Source: a virus. Taken from it: DNA of 59,530 nucleotides. The position numbers and the translations under genes were made by a program. Positions 37,101-44,902 of this stretch are shown piece after piece. The stretch is from the IMG/VR virus record IMGVR_UViG_3300017739_000010, positions 1-59,530 of that record; one strand, given 5' to 3'. Within the stretch, counting starts at the first letter, position 1, and every line of letters starts with the position of its first letter. The notes under the pieces are model-generated. The model searched no databases and was not told the DNA's origin. It worked only from the letters and a program-made list of their open reading frames with translations.

Positions 37101-39417
37101 AAACGCCAATGAAGCTTTTGGTAGAACTAATTTTTCACCAGACTTTAACGCGGTTGGTAGAGATAGGTTGGGCATGACGCATGAGTGGTTCTATATGGAC
37201 AACGTGCCTAAATATCTAAACTATAATCAGTTCAACAACACGTTTAGCTACGTTAATTTCTTAAATGATTTTAAATTAACACCTGAACATTTTAAAAGTA
37301 CTTCTTACAATTATTTTGATAGATTCATGATAACTGAAGGGTTTGAAACCAAAAACAATAACGGTTACTCTTCTTTTATTAAAACTAATCTTGAGAAAAA
37401 ATATACATTAGTTAATGGTGGTAATGATATTGCTTTTGCAAATACTGTTTTCAAAGGTATTAAAGTAGACTTTAAGAATAGAAAAGAGTTTTTAAATAAT
37501 AAAGCGACTGAATTTGTTAAATCATCTGAATTCAACGGCTATAAGTTTAGTACACTTGTGTTGGTAAGGAGTGGTAGTGAAACTAATTCGGTTGACTATG
37601 AGGTGATTCAAAATAAGAAGTTCAAATTTGTTGTATTTTTAATTACATTATCTATGGATGACTTATGGATTGATGGTGCTTTAAACAGAAAACTGTTGTA
37701 TGAGATGAATCATAGTTTCGTGTGGAATCATGAGACTCAAAATTTCTCATATTCAGATGTTAACCTAACAGGAGCATTAAATTTAAACGATATTAATTTT
37801 ACAGATCCATCTTCTAATGATTACAGGGTTGCAAAAGGAATTATACATAGTAACGGTGGAGAACCTCAATTCTTAGATCAGATTAATTCAGATGAAGATG
37901 ATAACTTTGGGTTCTTACAAATTAAAGTTTCTACTTCTAGTGGAGATGTTGTATTCAACTTAGAGATTGAATCTGTAGATGACCAGGACCAAATAACATT
38001 AGCTAGCGATCCTCAAGATATAAATGGCAATCCGGTTAATGTTTCTAACATAGCTGGTTACATTCAAAACAGCGCAGAGTATACTTACAAGGGTGGTGGA
38101 AAGAACGCATTTACGGCTATCTTAGACCAACTAGCTGTAGGTTCTGTTTCTAACTTGTTAAAGTTAAATGACGGAGAGATTACATATACTACCATTGAGG
38201 AAGATGGTCAAGCTGTAAACAACAGGTTCGAGATTGAATTTGAGAATGGAGTGGAGATAATTAAACAGTCTAGTTTATTGACTGTTGCGGATGAGGATAA
38301 ACCTAAGACTTTTAAATTAAAGCAAGGTGATATTGGCTACAATATAGTGTCCGGTGGAGCTTACTATCCATTCTTAATTAGACATAATGGGTATTACACA
38401 GTAGATACAATGCCTGTTGTAACCTTTACTGATACTTACTCACATTTTAAGACTAATACTCTTCAAACAACTTTAAACACTCAAGAGTTATCATTTGAAG
38501 AGCCTATGTATAAACACTCTTTAACTAGTGCAGAAGAAATTAAATTAGCTAGAGACTACTATAAGAGATATAACAGGTGTAAGACTGCATTTAATTTAGG
38601 CTTCATCCAAGATTATGGAGCACATGATGCTGCATGGGGTCTAATTAAAAATCACTTCTATAGAAAGGTAAATGAGTCTAATCCATCTGGTGTGACAAAA
38701 TTATCTACTTCTACTGATAAACTACCTCTTTACCCATTAATCGGTGAGGTTGCGATAGATAAAAAAGATGTAAATGTATTTAAGTCCTCTTGGGATAAAA
38801 ACTACTATACTAGGTCTTTATCTGGTGGATTAACAGAAGCAGTTCCAGGTACTTTTGAAACTAAAGAGGAAAGATCTTACTTAGGTTCAACTATTATGAA
38901 AGTAAAGGATAGCTATAGTATGATTAACTTTACTACTCAGACTGTAAAAACACAAGAGGAACAAGATTTAATTCTAGCTAACAATAATAATACAACAGAC
39001 GTTGTGGTATTTGAAGATGACAATAATGTATACATTGATTTTTACATTACTACAACTGTTAAAAAACTATTAAGCGATGATGGTGTTCTAAACTCTATTA
39101 ATGCGTTTGTATCTGCTGCAGATTCTGCTGGAGATAAAACAACAATAAAGGATGACGCTCTACTTTATGTGGAAAACAACCTACTCAACACGTTTAATTT
39201 AGACATGATAAAAATTTACACTAGCAGAGTGAAGGGTATTTCTTCAGAAATTCTATCTTCTGCTAACATTAACAATTTAGATGACGGTGGTTATATGAAT
39301 GACACAAACTTTACGTTTAAGTCACATGAACAAAAGCCCCTTAATTTTAGAATGATATATAATAAAAGATTAGGTTATTCTTATAGAATTAGACCTATGA
39401 TAAAAATAAAGTCATAA
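31159..39417 (+). CDS. Giant (2752-residue) structural protein with N-terminal adhesin-like domains
   Basis: By far the largest gene. A short N-terminal domain (1-97) leads via a Thr/Ser linker (about 98-113) to a Calx-beta-like domain (about 114-235) and three cadherin/Ig-like domains starting NQPPAL (236), NQAPVA (355) and NVAPSF (473). From 575 come Cys-containing modules with FYYYSTG, CDGVYEETEAW and similar. From about 1115 to the end the protein changes to a long conserved-style structural core (LLRTNPKLSTNAK, YKKWELNPNGQYSQDLYKFYK, MTHEWFYMDNVPKYLNY). I infer a virion core joined to a variable host-binding front. The first few hundred bases are visibly richer in G and C. Confidence 0.7.
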   Translation: MANISFQLNTTTGFSDAASAIANWGTGSVVTAWVIDSGSGQVSANDIVYQNNDGVPNQNDGTLSNPFQGGLYYYAFEQLDGSIAAAQIDNTGSISSSVITTTTTSSTTAPATPTYTILVTDAAGNTPSNNEFNEGAVVNVTIQSGGVLGNTLDYAVSGTATENDFTANGWPLGVGLTQGTLNFANADTVPLQFTILNDLSSSEGPENLIITLDPQDNNGNSAGQTVTINILDTSANQPPALSAVTATVTQNGTGNDFVDIDFSQGAVDPESDPLTFYIQSLPSGGGTLRDPQAPTTDLTTNDLPYQIQSSGYEIRYYPGTTFVGGNAVFNWYAEDGISTQNGTASATVTVNAPQNQAPVAANVSPAAFQAGTVGIQKFFTRSATDEDVSTLTFNWSDANGTTLSGGLADINPTLLYGQLTQASGETFLYTTNTTLGPNDPSASETLFYYTATDSQGETSAAAQVQFQLLPPGNVAPSFDVTPPSTPIQITNGVAYIQQGITATDPEGNTVTISVQNVGGTDTGATATFNGGNLTVTGSSAGSVSVTLRATDQFSAFDAANDITYNFTTVAVAYRGVRKSAFSNSDTAACSLERPAQGFYYYSTGTGGTTFLSNLAAGAFLYSDTGLQNKIIPSSASFPWISVEETVGNTPTVKALKLNASDGAIEEVLNCTVTGGNAWPILVRYSQNATVFCDGVYEETEAWQNIGETATIVDVVSAGGQLFSSEYYANQYLNNNGIYAPSSLILLNGVYTQDGVTDVDVERNYFNYSGGWTANPAPLLNDPTNDPNVLAQVNGMYECAPDIVYSTKSIDVFWNSSEPTNVSAFCAPQNAVGWNTNNLGSTYDTITLYYRQDVNDSTNWNLLDLAKNQILVYISQTAAENQDYNLVQPSSVLLSNNGEGFVLFDKDDDTGYSGSYRWYAFSPDDNNNATLDNLLEVADSGSVYGQCEDQITGPLADYIRPEVWNINTNNLNIVIGNEAGSVYFAFYGCDVKLDPGIPGGEPYYPMYIVDGMIERIQLLDAGTSYINTFVQAITNNTLNTRAQVKVGGECLTYTNAIVATNIEDAVNIMQSELDLVGGGDVVRAVSINAVDLGLGSEAVVSYNPHPMSLSGQQDLICYNCKANSNNWATYEFPIMDDAQILNRTLPNFNLEENYILDNVSKPLLRTNPKLSTNAKIVANSTDKIFIESIDATKELASVEYKKWELNPNGQYSQDLYKFYKSSSTPASIMYATRVDSSDFAVQESYDKQIEEVYHYGTTYNYSKLHSEDLRILAPIWLDKDIPKRFVVFRVNDPVGEADFDTRGSFDNLQEFLKNSEIVKTFDLTTNSSLGKYIRNHVNSESFPRGPIQFNFEKREKSNFKGIDLEKGGFTAKGEYLHKDFVYTDGPLISANATITDGFERNKLACANLLNLEFLFDDNNASDYSINRYFGLYVNDIDSGYGNLRSAENGNLIFESLNSYINEDPKSAIPAFKQISDTPTLGYLSISDEFYKISSKAKYDVDKLNLIVEDGANAIPAEIKTAPNGKSIDIVKRDDAGFDFVKSTITRAPQVNDRFIVFESRESSYSIKFLRLIPNETWQLKLVIAGNVTNINIATQGSIEATGLVLNAALVQYPNISASWDANAKKIYITEVNATLDDLQVEFTPVIPQSSSTVTKVEQIQTSVNLDNSTFFATFSLPAGTFSGQLFSAQGTNSEIAKAIAGCINNSSINFDVVIADGASEFYIKSKIAGYKLLQSGVLVPNANAEDFISFENLDERTTLNPKGLLGLDNSIRTLNSVHFMSGGNSGGKSVLVSQDSVADVVVGDMLATGSAGTFNMVIDIVDDIATPNTIYKKLVLDKVNVLESGEQKIYAENIAKLGLFSAYDIHDMNFDFYDISNSELKELEYETSANINYEPERSSTNTLEVFGTDYDIQDVYSYFTGISDTLPEETLDAYNEVKLFSEYDRLQENNIKEFAVRSRTVPNINKWVLKDTLTVREQPYYLNANEAFGRTNFSPDFNAVGRDRLGMTHEWFYMDNVPKYLNYNQFNNTFSYVNFLNDFKLTPEHFKSTSYNYFDRFMITEGFETKNNNGYSSFIKTNLEKKYTLVNGGNDIAFANTVFKGIKVDFKNRKEFLNNKATEFVKSSEFNGYKFSTLVLVRSGSETNSVDYEVIQNKKFKFVVFLITLSMDDLWIDGALNRKLLYEMNHSFVWNHETQNFSYSDVNLTGALNLNDINFTDPSSNDYRVAKGIIHSNGGEPQFLDQINSDEDDNFGFLQIKVSTSSGDVVFNLEIESVDDQDQITLASDPQDINGNPVNVSNIAGYIQNSAEYTYKGGGKNAFTAILDQLAVGSVSNLLKLNDGEITYTTIEEDGQAVNNRFEIEFENGVEIIKQSSLLTVADEDKPKTFKLKQGDIGYNIVSGGAYYPFLIRHNGYYTVDTMPVVTFTDTYSHFKTNTLQTTLNTQELSFEEPMYKHSLTSAEEIKLARDYYKRYNRCKTAFNLGFIQDYGAHDAAWGLIKNHFYRKVNESNPSGVTKLSTSTDKLPLYPLIGEVAIDKKDVNVFKSSWDKNYYTRSLSGGLTEAVPGTFETKEERSYLGSTIMKVKDSYSMINFTTQTVKTQEEQDLILANNNNTTDVVVFEDDNNVYIDFYITTTVKKLLSDDGVLNSINAFVSAADSAGDKTTIKDDALLYVENNLLNTFNLDMIKIYTSRVKGISSEILSSANINNLDDGGYMNDTNFTFKSHEQKPLNFRMIYNKRLGYSYRIRPMIKIKS

Positions 39418-39420
39418 GAA

Positions 39421-41067
39421 ATGGCAATTAACATTCAAGAAATACTACATCCTAGTGACTCCGATAGTATCAAGTTTGAGAAGATTAACTATAACTTCGA
39501 CCAGATACTAGCAAACGGCGGTGGACCTGTTGGACCAAAGGGTCAAAAGGGAATCCAGGGAGTCGTTGGTCTAACCGGCCAAAAGGGCGAACTCGGTGAA
39601 AAAGGTATCAAGGGTGACTCTGGTGAAACTACTAGCCCATGGAAATCTATTGCTATAGATTTAGATGCGTTAGACGGAGTTAACGACGTTACGTTTTTAA
39701 AACCAAAACCAGGAACTGATAAAGAGACTCCAGTCATTTGGCTTGGGGACTCCTCTTTTATTAACGATGGTAATACTGCTGGAGATGGTGATGTTACTTT
39801 AAGGTCTACTTTGAATGTTGGTAGACACTACAACATCACTGGTTCTGCAATTGAAGCCGAGTATATGACTTTTTGGCATAATGCCGATAATAAAATAGTA
39901 ATTGACTCTGAAGATCAAACAGGTTATGTGAGATATAATTTATCTCCTGTTAACCCGTTAGTTGGTAATGCACCAGATATTAGATTTCAGATCAATTTAC
40001 CTACTGTTCATACAGAGACATTTTTACTAAATAATATGGGAGCTTCTGGAACTTTATCTGATGGTATGATTAGATATAACTCCGGAGGTAGTAAATTTGA
40101 AGGATATATTGGAGGTTCATGGAAGGAATTCTGTATGGACCCATGTGGAAGTGGTGTTGCAGCTACAATTTCAATCTCAGGAGGAGACTTAAACTTAAAT
40201 TCTGATGGTACTCTATCCAGTGATAGTATTTCTATCTCAGGGGGAGACTTAAACTTAAATGCTGATGGTACAACTAATAGTGGGACTACTAGTTCTACAA
40301 CATCATCTACGACTTCTTCGACGACAGCAGCTCCACAACCTGAGAACTATACAATTAATTTTGTTGAGGGCAACTCCGATTCTAACTTTAACATTACTGG
40401 CGTTACTCTAAATAATGGTGGTTCTTCCTATGTATATAGTGCAGGTTCAGCGACTTTCCAAGCTTTACCAGGAGCTACAGTAACATTCACTTTAACTGCG
40501 GATGTGTCTCAAGGTAGAACTTTCAATAATGACCCTATATCTATTGGTGGAACTACAACAGTAAGTGAGTCTAATACAAATACTCAGGCAATACATCAGT
40601 TCTCTGAAGTGCTTGGTTCTAGTGGAGCTACAACTACACTAACAGTAGAAGCAGCTACATCTGCAACAACTACGGCACCTCCTGCCCCAGACTTTGATTT
40701 TACTTCAGGCCAAATGACTAATCCATCCTCAGTCCCTGTAACCTTTAGTGGTAGTAATGATACTATTGATGTAATTCAAGGCGGTGGATCCATATCGATT
40801 AGTTTTGATTCAAGTACTAGTGTATCTCAGGGTGATTTCAGTATTCCAACTTCATTTGTTAGTTGGGGGTCTAGCCCGTTATTGTACGACAGTGTAGATA
40901 ATCAAGGTACTTTGAATTTAACGGTTAGTCCAAATACTGGAGCTAATGCTAATCCTAGAAATGGTAATGTAACTTACAACGGGACAGTGCCAGTGGGTAA
41001 TGTGAGTCAAGTAACAATACAACAAGATGGTACGGCAATATCTGGTTCTCAAGGAAATCAAGCTTAA
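39421..41067 (+). CDS. Tail fibre with collagen-like stem and BACON-like domain
   Basis: A 548-residue fibre. The N-terminal 33 residues share a pattern with the gene at 24.8 kb and probably attach to the virion. Residues about 34-70 are Gly-x-y collagen-like repeats (GPKGQKGIQG, GEKGIKGDSG), which form triple helices. A globular region follows, then two copies of SISGGDLNLNxDGT, a Ser/Thr linker, an Ig-like domain (about 315-415) and a last domain with GNVTYNGTVP...VTIQQDG, resembling the Bacteroidetes BACON fold. BACON domains are proposed to bind glycans or mucin. Host receptor binding is the likely role. Confidence 0.72.
   Translation: MAINIQEILHPSDSDSIKFEKINYNFDQILANGGGPVGPKGQKGIQGVVGLTGQKGELGEKGIKGDSGETTSPWKSIAIDLDALDGVNDVTFLKPKPGTDKETPVIWLGDSSFINDGNTAGDGDVTLRSTLNVGRHYNITGSAIEAEYMTFWHNADNKIVIDSEDQTGYVRYNLSPVNPLVGNAPDIRFQINLPTVHTETFLLNNMGASGTLSDGMIRYNSGGSKFEGYIGGSWKEFCMDPCGSGVAATISISGGDLNLNSDGTLSSDSISISGGDLNLNADGTTNSGTTSSTTSSTTSSTTAAPQPENYTINFVEGNSDSNFNITGVTLNNGGSSYVYSAGSATFQALPGATVTFTLTADVSQGRTFNNDPISIGGTTTVSESNTNTQAIHQFSEVLGSSGATTTLTVEAATSATTTAPPAPDFDFTSGQMTNPSSVPVTFSGSNDTIDVIQGGGSISISFDSSTSVSQGDFSIPTSFVSWGSSPLLYDSVDNQGTLNLTVSPNTGANANPRNGNVTYNGTVPVGNVSQVTIQQDGTAISGSQGNQA
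40168..40287 (+). repeat. 60-bp tandem coding repeat in fibre gene
   Basis: Two 60-base units (40168-40227, 40228-40287), near-identical over the first 45 bases and diverging after, encoding SISGGDLNLN[SA]DGT. Slippage or recombination here could vary fibre length. Confidence 0.8.
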
Positions 41068-41078
41068 TATGAAATAAT

Positions 41079-41888
41079 ATGAAAGATAAAATAAAAAACA
41101 TACTCTCGAATAAGACTCTAGTAACATTTATTGCTGGAGCTCTTTTCGTTATGCTTTTTCTTAGACAGTGTAATCAGATTTCAAATCTTAAACAGGATGT
41201 GAAATTTGCACAAGAGGATGCTGATAGAAACTTAAATAACTTTAAGGCTTCTCAAGACTCAGTTACAGTACTAAGAAATAATAACGGAGATCAGCTAGCG
41301 GAGATTAGATCTTTTGAGTTTGATTTATCAAAAATTCAAGAGAGTCAGAAGGATTTAACTAGGAGGTATCAAAAAGCTCTTGCGTTAAACAAAGACTTAG
41401 AACAGGTTAACTCTTTAATTTCTGCAGAATTAGAGATTAAAGATAGCTTAGACGTAACTACGAATACTGCATCAATAGATTCTGTTACAACTAAAATAAA
41501 TTTCAATTCAGAGAAAGATTTTGGTAGCGGTAACTCAAGAATTTTAACAGGGTTCTCTACTGTAAAGTGGGATTTTGGGCAGTTCAGAGTTCTAAACACA
41601 AAATTTGAATTAAAACAAACACTAAGCCTGATGGCAGCAATTGAAGAGGGTGAGGATGGAGCAGATAGATTAAAATTATCTACAAGCTATCCCGGTTTAG
41701 TGATTAAAGATATTGAGAATATCAACCTAGTAAATACTAGATTAAACAGAAAGGCTGAGAAGAAGGCTGGATGGGGAATTGGTATTGGTTTAGGTTATGG
41801 TATTAATTTAAACAACAACCAGGTGATTAGCACTGGCCCAAGTATTGGGGTAGGTATTTATTGGTCACCTAAATTTTTAAGATTTTAA
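41079..41888 (+). CDS. Spanin-like membrane protein with coiled coil
   Basis: A 269-residue protein: a cytoplasmic basic N-terminus, one transmembrane segment (about 13-29, TFIAGALFVMLFL), a long coiled coil (about 32-120), a beta region, and a Gly-rich amphipathic end GWGIGIGLGYGIN...SIGVGIYWSPKFLRF. The terminal Phe and alternating pattern resemble an outer-membrane-targeting beta-strand. The architecture, one inner-membrane anchor and an outer-membrane-interacting tail, fits a spanin that fuses the two membranes at lysis. It could alternatively be a membrane-bound tail chaperone. No endolysin or holin is seen nearby. Confidence 0.5.
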   Translation: MKDKIKNILSNKTLVTFIAGALFVMLFLRQCNQISNLKQDVKFAQEDADRNLNNFKASQDSVTVLRNNNGDQLAEIRSFEFDLSKIQESQKDLTRRYQKALALNKDLEQVNSLISAELEIKDSLDVTTNTASIDSVTTKINFNSEKDFGSGNSRILTGFSTVKWDFGQFRVLNTKFELKQTLSLMAAIEEGEDGADRLKLSTSYPGLVIKDIENINLVNTRLNRKAEKKAGWGIGIGLGYGINLNNNQVISTGPSIGVGIYWSPKFLRF

Positions 41889-43958
41889 ATGGCGCAATCA
41901 AGTAGATATTTTAGAATAGACGAAGACATTCTGTTAGAGTTTATTTACCACGATCAGGGTGATGTAGAAAAATATAAGATCGAGGTAGATGATAATGGTA
42001 GCGAGGTAATGTTCTTAGACACAGTAGATGGGAATCCATCTCAAACCAGACATTTAATTAATGAGCTAGGATCTGCTGTAGTAAACTTTGATGTTACTGT
42101 TATGAGTGGTTATCTTGCTGTAGAAAATTTTGCAGCCAGAACTCTATTATTACAAAATGGTAAGACATATAAATTCGATTTAAGTGCTTTAGCTAATCCA
42201 GCTGATTTTGCAATCTCTGGCAGTTTAGGTATTTACACTTATTCTCCAGTTACTAACATTGGGCAGTTTACTCCAAACGTAAATGGTAAAATTAGTTATA
42301 GTTACCCTGGTTTAAAGGGTGGTAAAATTATTGTTGACACCAGAGCTAATCCTCTATTTTCATCACCAGATGAAGCAACTGGGAACGATATTAACCAAAC
42401 AATAGGAAGATACCATGCAATTAAAACCCCAGGCAATGATACTACTAAATATGCTTTATTAGGTTATGATTCTACTGGTGATTATGATATGCATAACTAT
42501 ATCAATAATAGCCCAGATTGGCAAGGTGGTAATGAGGCAGATCTTCTAAATTATCAGACAGAAGCAACTCAAAATATAAATTACATTTTATATGATAGTA
42601 TTAGACTTCATTTAAAATCGGGTTTTAGTTTTTCTGCAAGAGGATATGAGGGGTTCCTGTTCGAGGTAACTGCAAAAAGAACAACCGGTGTAGAAAACTT
42701 TTTAACTCAATTAGTTTATCTAAATCAAAGTAACTATGAGTTCTCTAATCCTAAGCCTTTTATCTTAGGTGAAACTCTTTGGTCAAAATATATTAATTTA
42801 AAGATTCCAACTCTTGTAAATCAAAATGCAGAGTTTAATGACAGATTCTATGGTAACGGGACTGCTAATTCAAGCGACTTAGATCTAACTGCAAACTATG
42901 GTATTAAATTTACACTTCTAGACCAATTAAGAACTATTGAAGGTTTTGATTATGTTTATACTGGGGAAGAGAATAAATTCACAGTATCAAGAGAAGATGA
43001 ATATGCTGATTTCACAGTTGTGGTTGAAGATGCTACTGATGGAGATTACTTTAATATCTATGGAGAAAAAGATAATTCAATCAATAATTTTGAGGGACAT
43101 ATATTAAATAGGATTCAAACTTCTTCAGATGATATTGTTGTAATTTATGATGTTGATGTTTTTGAACAGATAGGAACTGCTCAAGTAAAATCTTATACAA
43201 CAACATTTACACAGTATGAAGATTTCAATACTCCGCTTAAATTTAGACCTGTAATTAATCAAGCTAACATCGCGGTTAACTTTTCAATTGAGGTTACGAT
43301 GAGAATCTATAATCAAACGGATAATACACAGATTGTAAAGAGAGCTAGTTTGACTGTAGACCAAGCTGCTAAATACGGTAAGAAACTAAGCGTATTGAAG
43401 ATTGATAATCCAAACATATTAACTGAGGTTTACAACATATTACCTAGCCTAGCTGCTAATAAAGTTATCTCAGGTTTTATTACTGATAATCTACCAAGAT
43501 CAGTTAAGACGGTACCGGCATTTGTTGAAAGACATAATGTGATTGCTAGTTCTGCGAAAGTAAACTTAGTAGGTACTGGAGATAATCCAATTACAAAAGA
43601 GGTTGAAGAATTTGATACAACTGATTTTGTAAATGAAGGTGATTTATCTATTAGTATTCCTCCTTTTGCTTCTTACTATAAATTTGCTATTGCTAAGAAA
43701 AGAGGAGACGATTTCGAAATGATTTCGTTCGAGAATGCAGAGAGAGTTATACTTACATTTAACGATGGAGCTACTAAGCTAAAGTTTAACCACGTCTATA
43801 ATAAAGATATTGACATGGGTAAGGGTGAAGTTCTATTTACTGTTAACGAGGCTAATGCTTCTAGTATCAGAGGTATGAAGACTGACGCTTTCTACATTAG
43901 CATCGATAACGGAACAGAAGAAACTATGATTACTAAAGGTAAATTTACTATTGGATAA
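41889..43958 (+). CDS. Virion structural protein, beta-rich
   Basis: A 689-residue beta-rich protein starting directly after the spanin-like gene. Central segment KFRPVINQANIAVNFSIEVTMRIYNQTDNTQIVKRASLT has a pattern that I associate with structural proteins of marine T4-like phages. The end (FAIAKKRGDDFEMISFENAERVILTFNDG) is strand-rich. Its stop overlaps the next start by one base. Together with the tube-like gene it probably forms a tail or baseplate sub-assembly. Confidence 0.55.
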   Translation: MAQSSRYFRIDEDILLEFIYHDQGDVEKYKIEVDDNGSEVMFLDTVDGNPSQTRHLINELGSAVVNFDVTVMSGYLAVENFAARTLLLQNGKTYKFDLSALANPADFAISGSLGIYTYSPVTNIGQFTPNVNGKISYSYPGLKGGKIIVDTRANPLFSSPDEATGNDINQTIGRYHAIKTPGNDTTKYALLGYDSTGDYDMHNYINNSPDWQGGNEADLLNYQTEATQNINYILYDSIRLHLKSGFSFSARGYEGFLFEVTAKRTTGVENFLTQLVYLNQSNYEFSNPKPFILGETLWSKYINLKIPTLVNQNAEFNDRFYGNGTANSSDLDLTANYGIKFTLLDQLRTIEGFDYVYTGEENKFTVSREDEYADFTVVVEDATDGDYFNIYGEKDNSINNFEGHILNRIQTSSDDIVVIYDVDVFEQIGTAQVKSYTTTFTQYEDFNTPLKFRPVINQANIAVNFSIEVTMRIYNQTDNTQIVKRASLTVDQAAKYGKKLSVLKIDNPNILTEVYNILPSLAANKVISGFITDNLPRSVKTVPAFVERHNVIASSAKVNLVGTGDNPITKEVEEFDTTDFVNEGDLSISIPPFASYYKFAIAKKRGDDFEMISFENAERVILTFNDGATKLKFNHVYNKDIDMGKGEVLFTVNEANASSIRGMKTDAFYISIDNGTEETMITKGKFTIG

Positions 43959-44509
43959 TGATTTTAAATAGCAGAAATAACGCATACGATTTTAGATTTC
44001 CTAGGAAGTTTATTCCAGATGAAGTTGCTAACAAATATAAGAAGTATTTGAATAGAGTTCCTGGTGGACTTTTAGCGGAACCAATTGATTTTGTCAATTA
44101 TTCTATACAAGGTCTTAATATTCCCGGTGTAACTTTCGATCCAATTACTCAACAAGATAATGATGGTACAATAAGAAGCCATAGAGGTGCCGTACCAATT
44201 CAAAATACAATTACTAGAGAATTTACAGTAACATTCCAGCTATTAGATGGTTTTATTAACTACTGGCTTATGATGGACACTTTGCTTTTCTATTATGCTA
44301 GAAGTACTAAACAGGCTTATATTGAGCCAATGACTCTAAGAATTTTAGACGCGGAAGGTGCTTCAGTAGCCTATATGGAATTCAATGGTATAATTATGAA
44401 CTCAATTAACGAGTTAAATCTAAACATGGCAGAAAATGTTTCTGATTTCAGTACGTTTGAATGTACTTTTGTCTATAATAAACTAGACCTGAGATTAGAA
44501 ATAGAATAA
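43958..44509 (+). CDS. Tail-tube-fold-like structural protein
   Basis: A 183-residue protein with beta-strand pattern REFTVTFQLLDGFINYWLMMDTLLFYYA, then MTLRILDAEGASVAYMEFNGIIMNSI and ENVSDFSTFECTFVYNKLDLRLE. The order (strand, helix, two strands, closing strand) and size are like gp19-type tail tube proteins or the tube-like baseplate proteins gp48/gp54. Single-copy baseplate tube terminator or main tube cannot be separated from sequence alone. It is one base after the beta-rich gene. Confidence 0.5.
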   Translation: MILNSRNNAYDFRFPRKFIPDEVANKYKKYLNRVPGGLLAEPIDFVNYSIQGLNIPGVTFDPITQQDNDGTIRSHRGAVPIQNTITREFTVTFQLLDGFINYWLMMDTLLFYYARSTKQAYIEPMTLRILDAEGASVAYMEFNGIIMNSINELNLNMAENVSDFSTFECTFVYNKLDLRLEIE

Positions 44510-44523
44510 AAGATATATAAACT

Positions 44524-44901
44524 ATGAGAGATACTAAAACATTTAACGAATACTTAGTTGAGCAAAAGTTGACAGAAAACGATATGCAGCTTTTAAAAGA
44601 GTCTTTACAAGAAGAGTGGACTCCAGAATTAGAAGCTAAAGTAGACCATGCTCTAGAGCAATTCGTACAGCAATTTCAAAATGAAGACGGATCTTTTGAT
44701 TTGGATAGATTAGAAGAAGGTATTGTCAATGAAGGACTTTTAGGTTCTATTATCGGTGGTTTAACTGGTTTCGCGCTAGGAAAATCTGTTGGTAAAATGA
44801 TTGCTAAAGTTTTAGGTATTCAAAAAGGTATATTCTACGATTTATTAACCTCCCGTTTAGTTGGTGCTGCTCTAGGTGCTGCAATGGGTAAAAGATTCTA
44901 A
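44524..44901 (+). CDS. Tagged glycine-zipper protein, possibly packaged
   Basis: A 125-residue protein. The N-terminus (MRDTKTFNEYLVEQKLTE) resembles T4 capsid-targeting sequences and contains L-V-E (11-13) and L-T-E (16-18) cleavage-type sites. A charged helix follows. After V-N-E at 68-70 comes a hydrophobic glycine zipper, GLLGSIIGGLTGFALGKSVGK, and a second at GAALGAAMG. Glycine zippers pack in membranes, so after trimming the C-terminal half could insert into a membrane. A packaged, ejected membrane-active peptide is one hypothesis; a holin-like function is another. Confidence 0.6.
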   Translation: MRDTKTFNEYLVEQKLTENDMQLLKESLQEEWTPELEAKVDHALEQFVQQFQNEDGSFDLDRLEEGIVNEGLLGSIIGGLTGFALGKSVGKMIAKVLGIQKGIFYDLLTSRLVGAALGAAMGKRF

Positions 44902-44902
44902 T

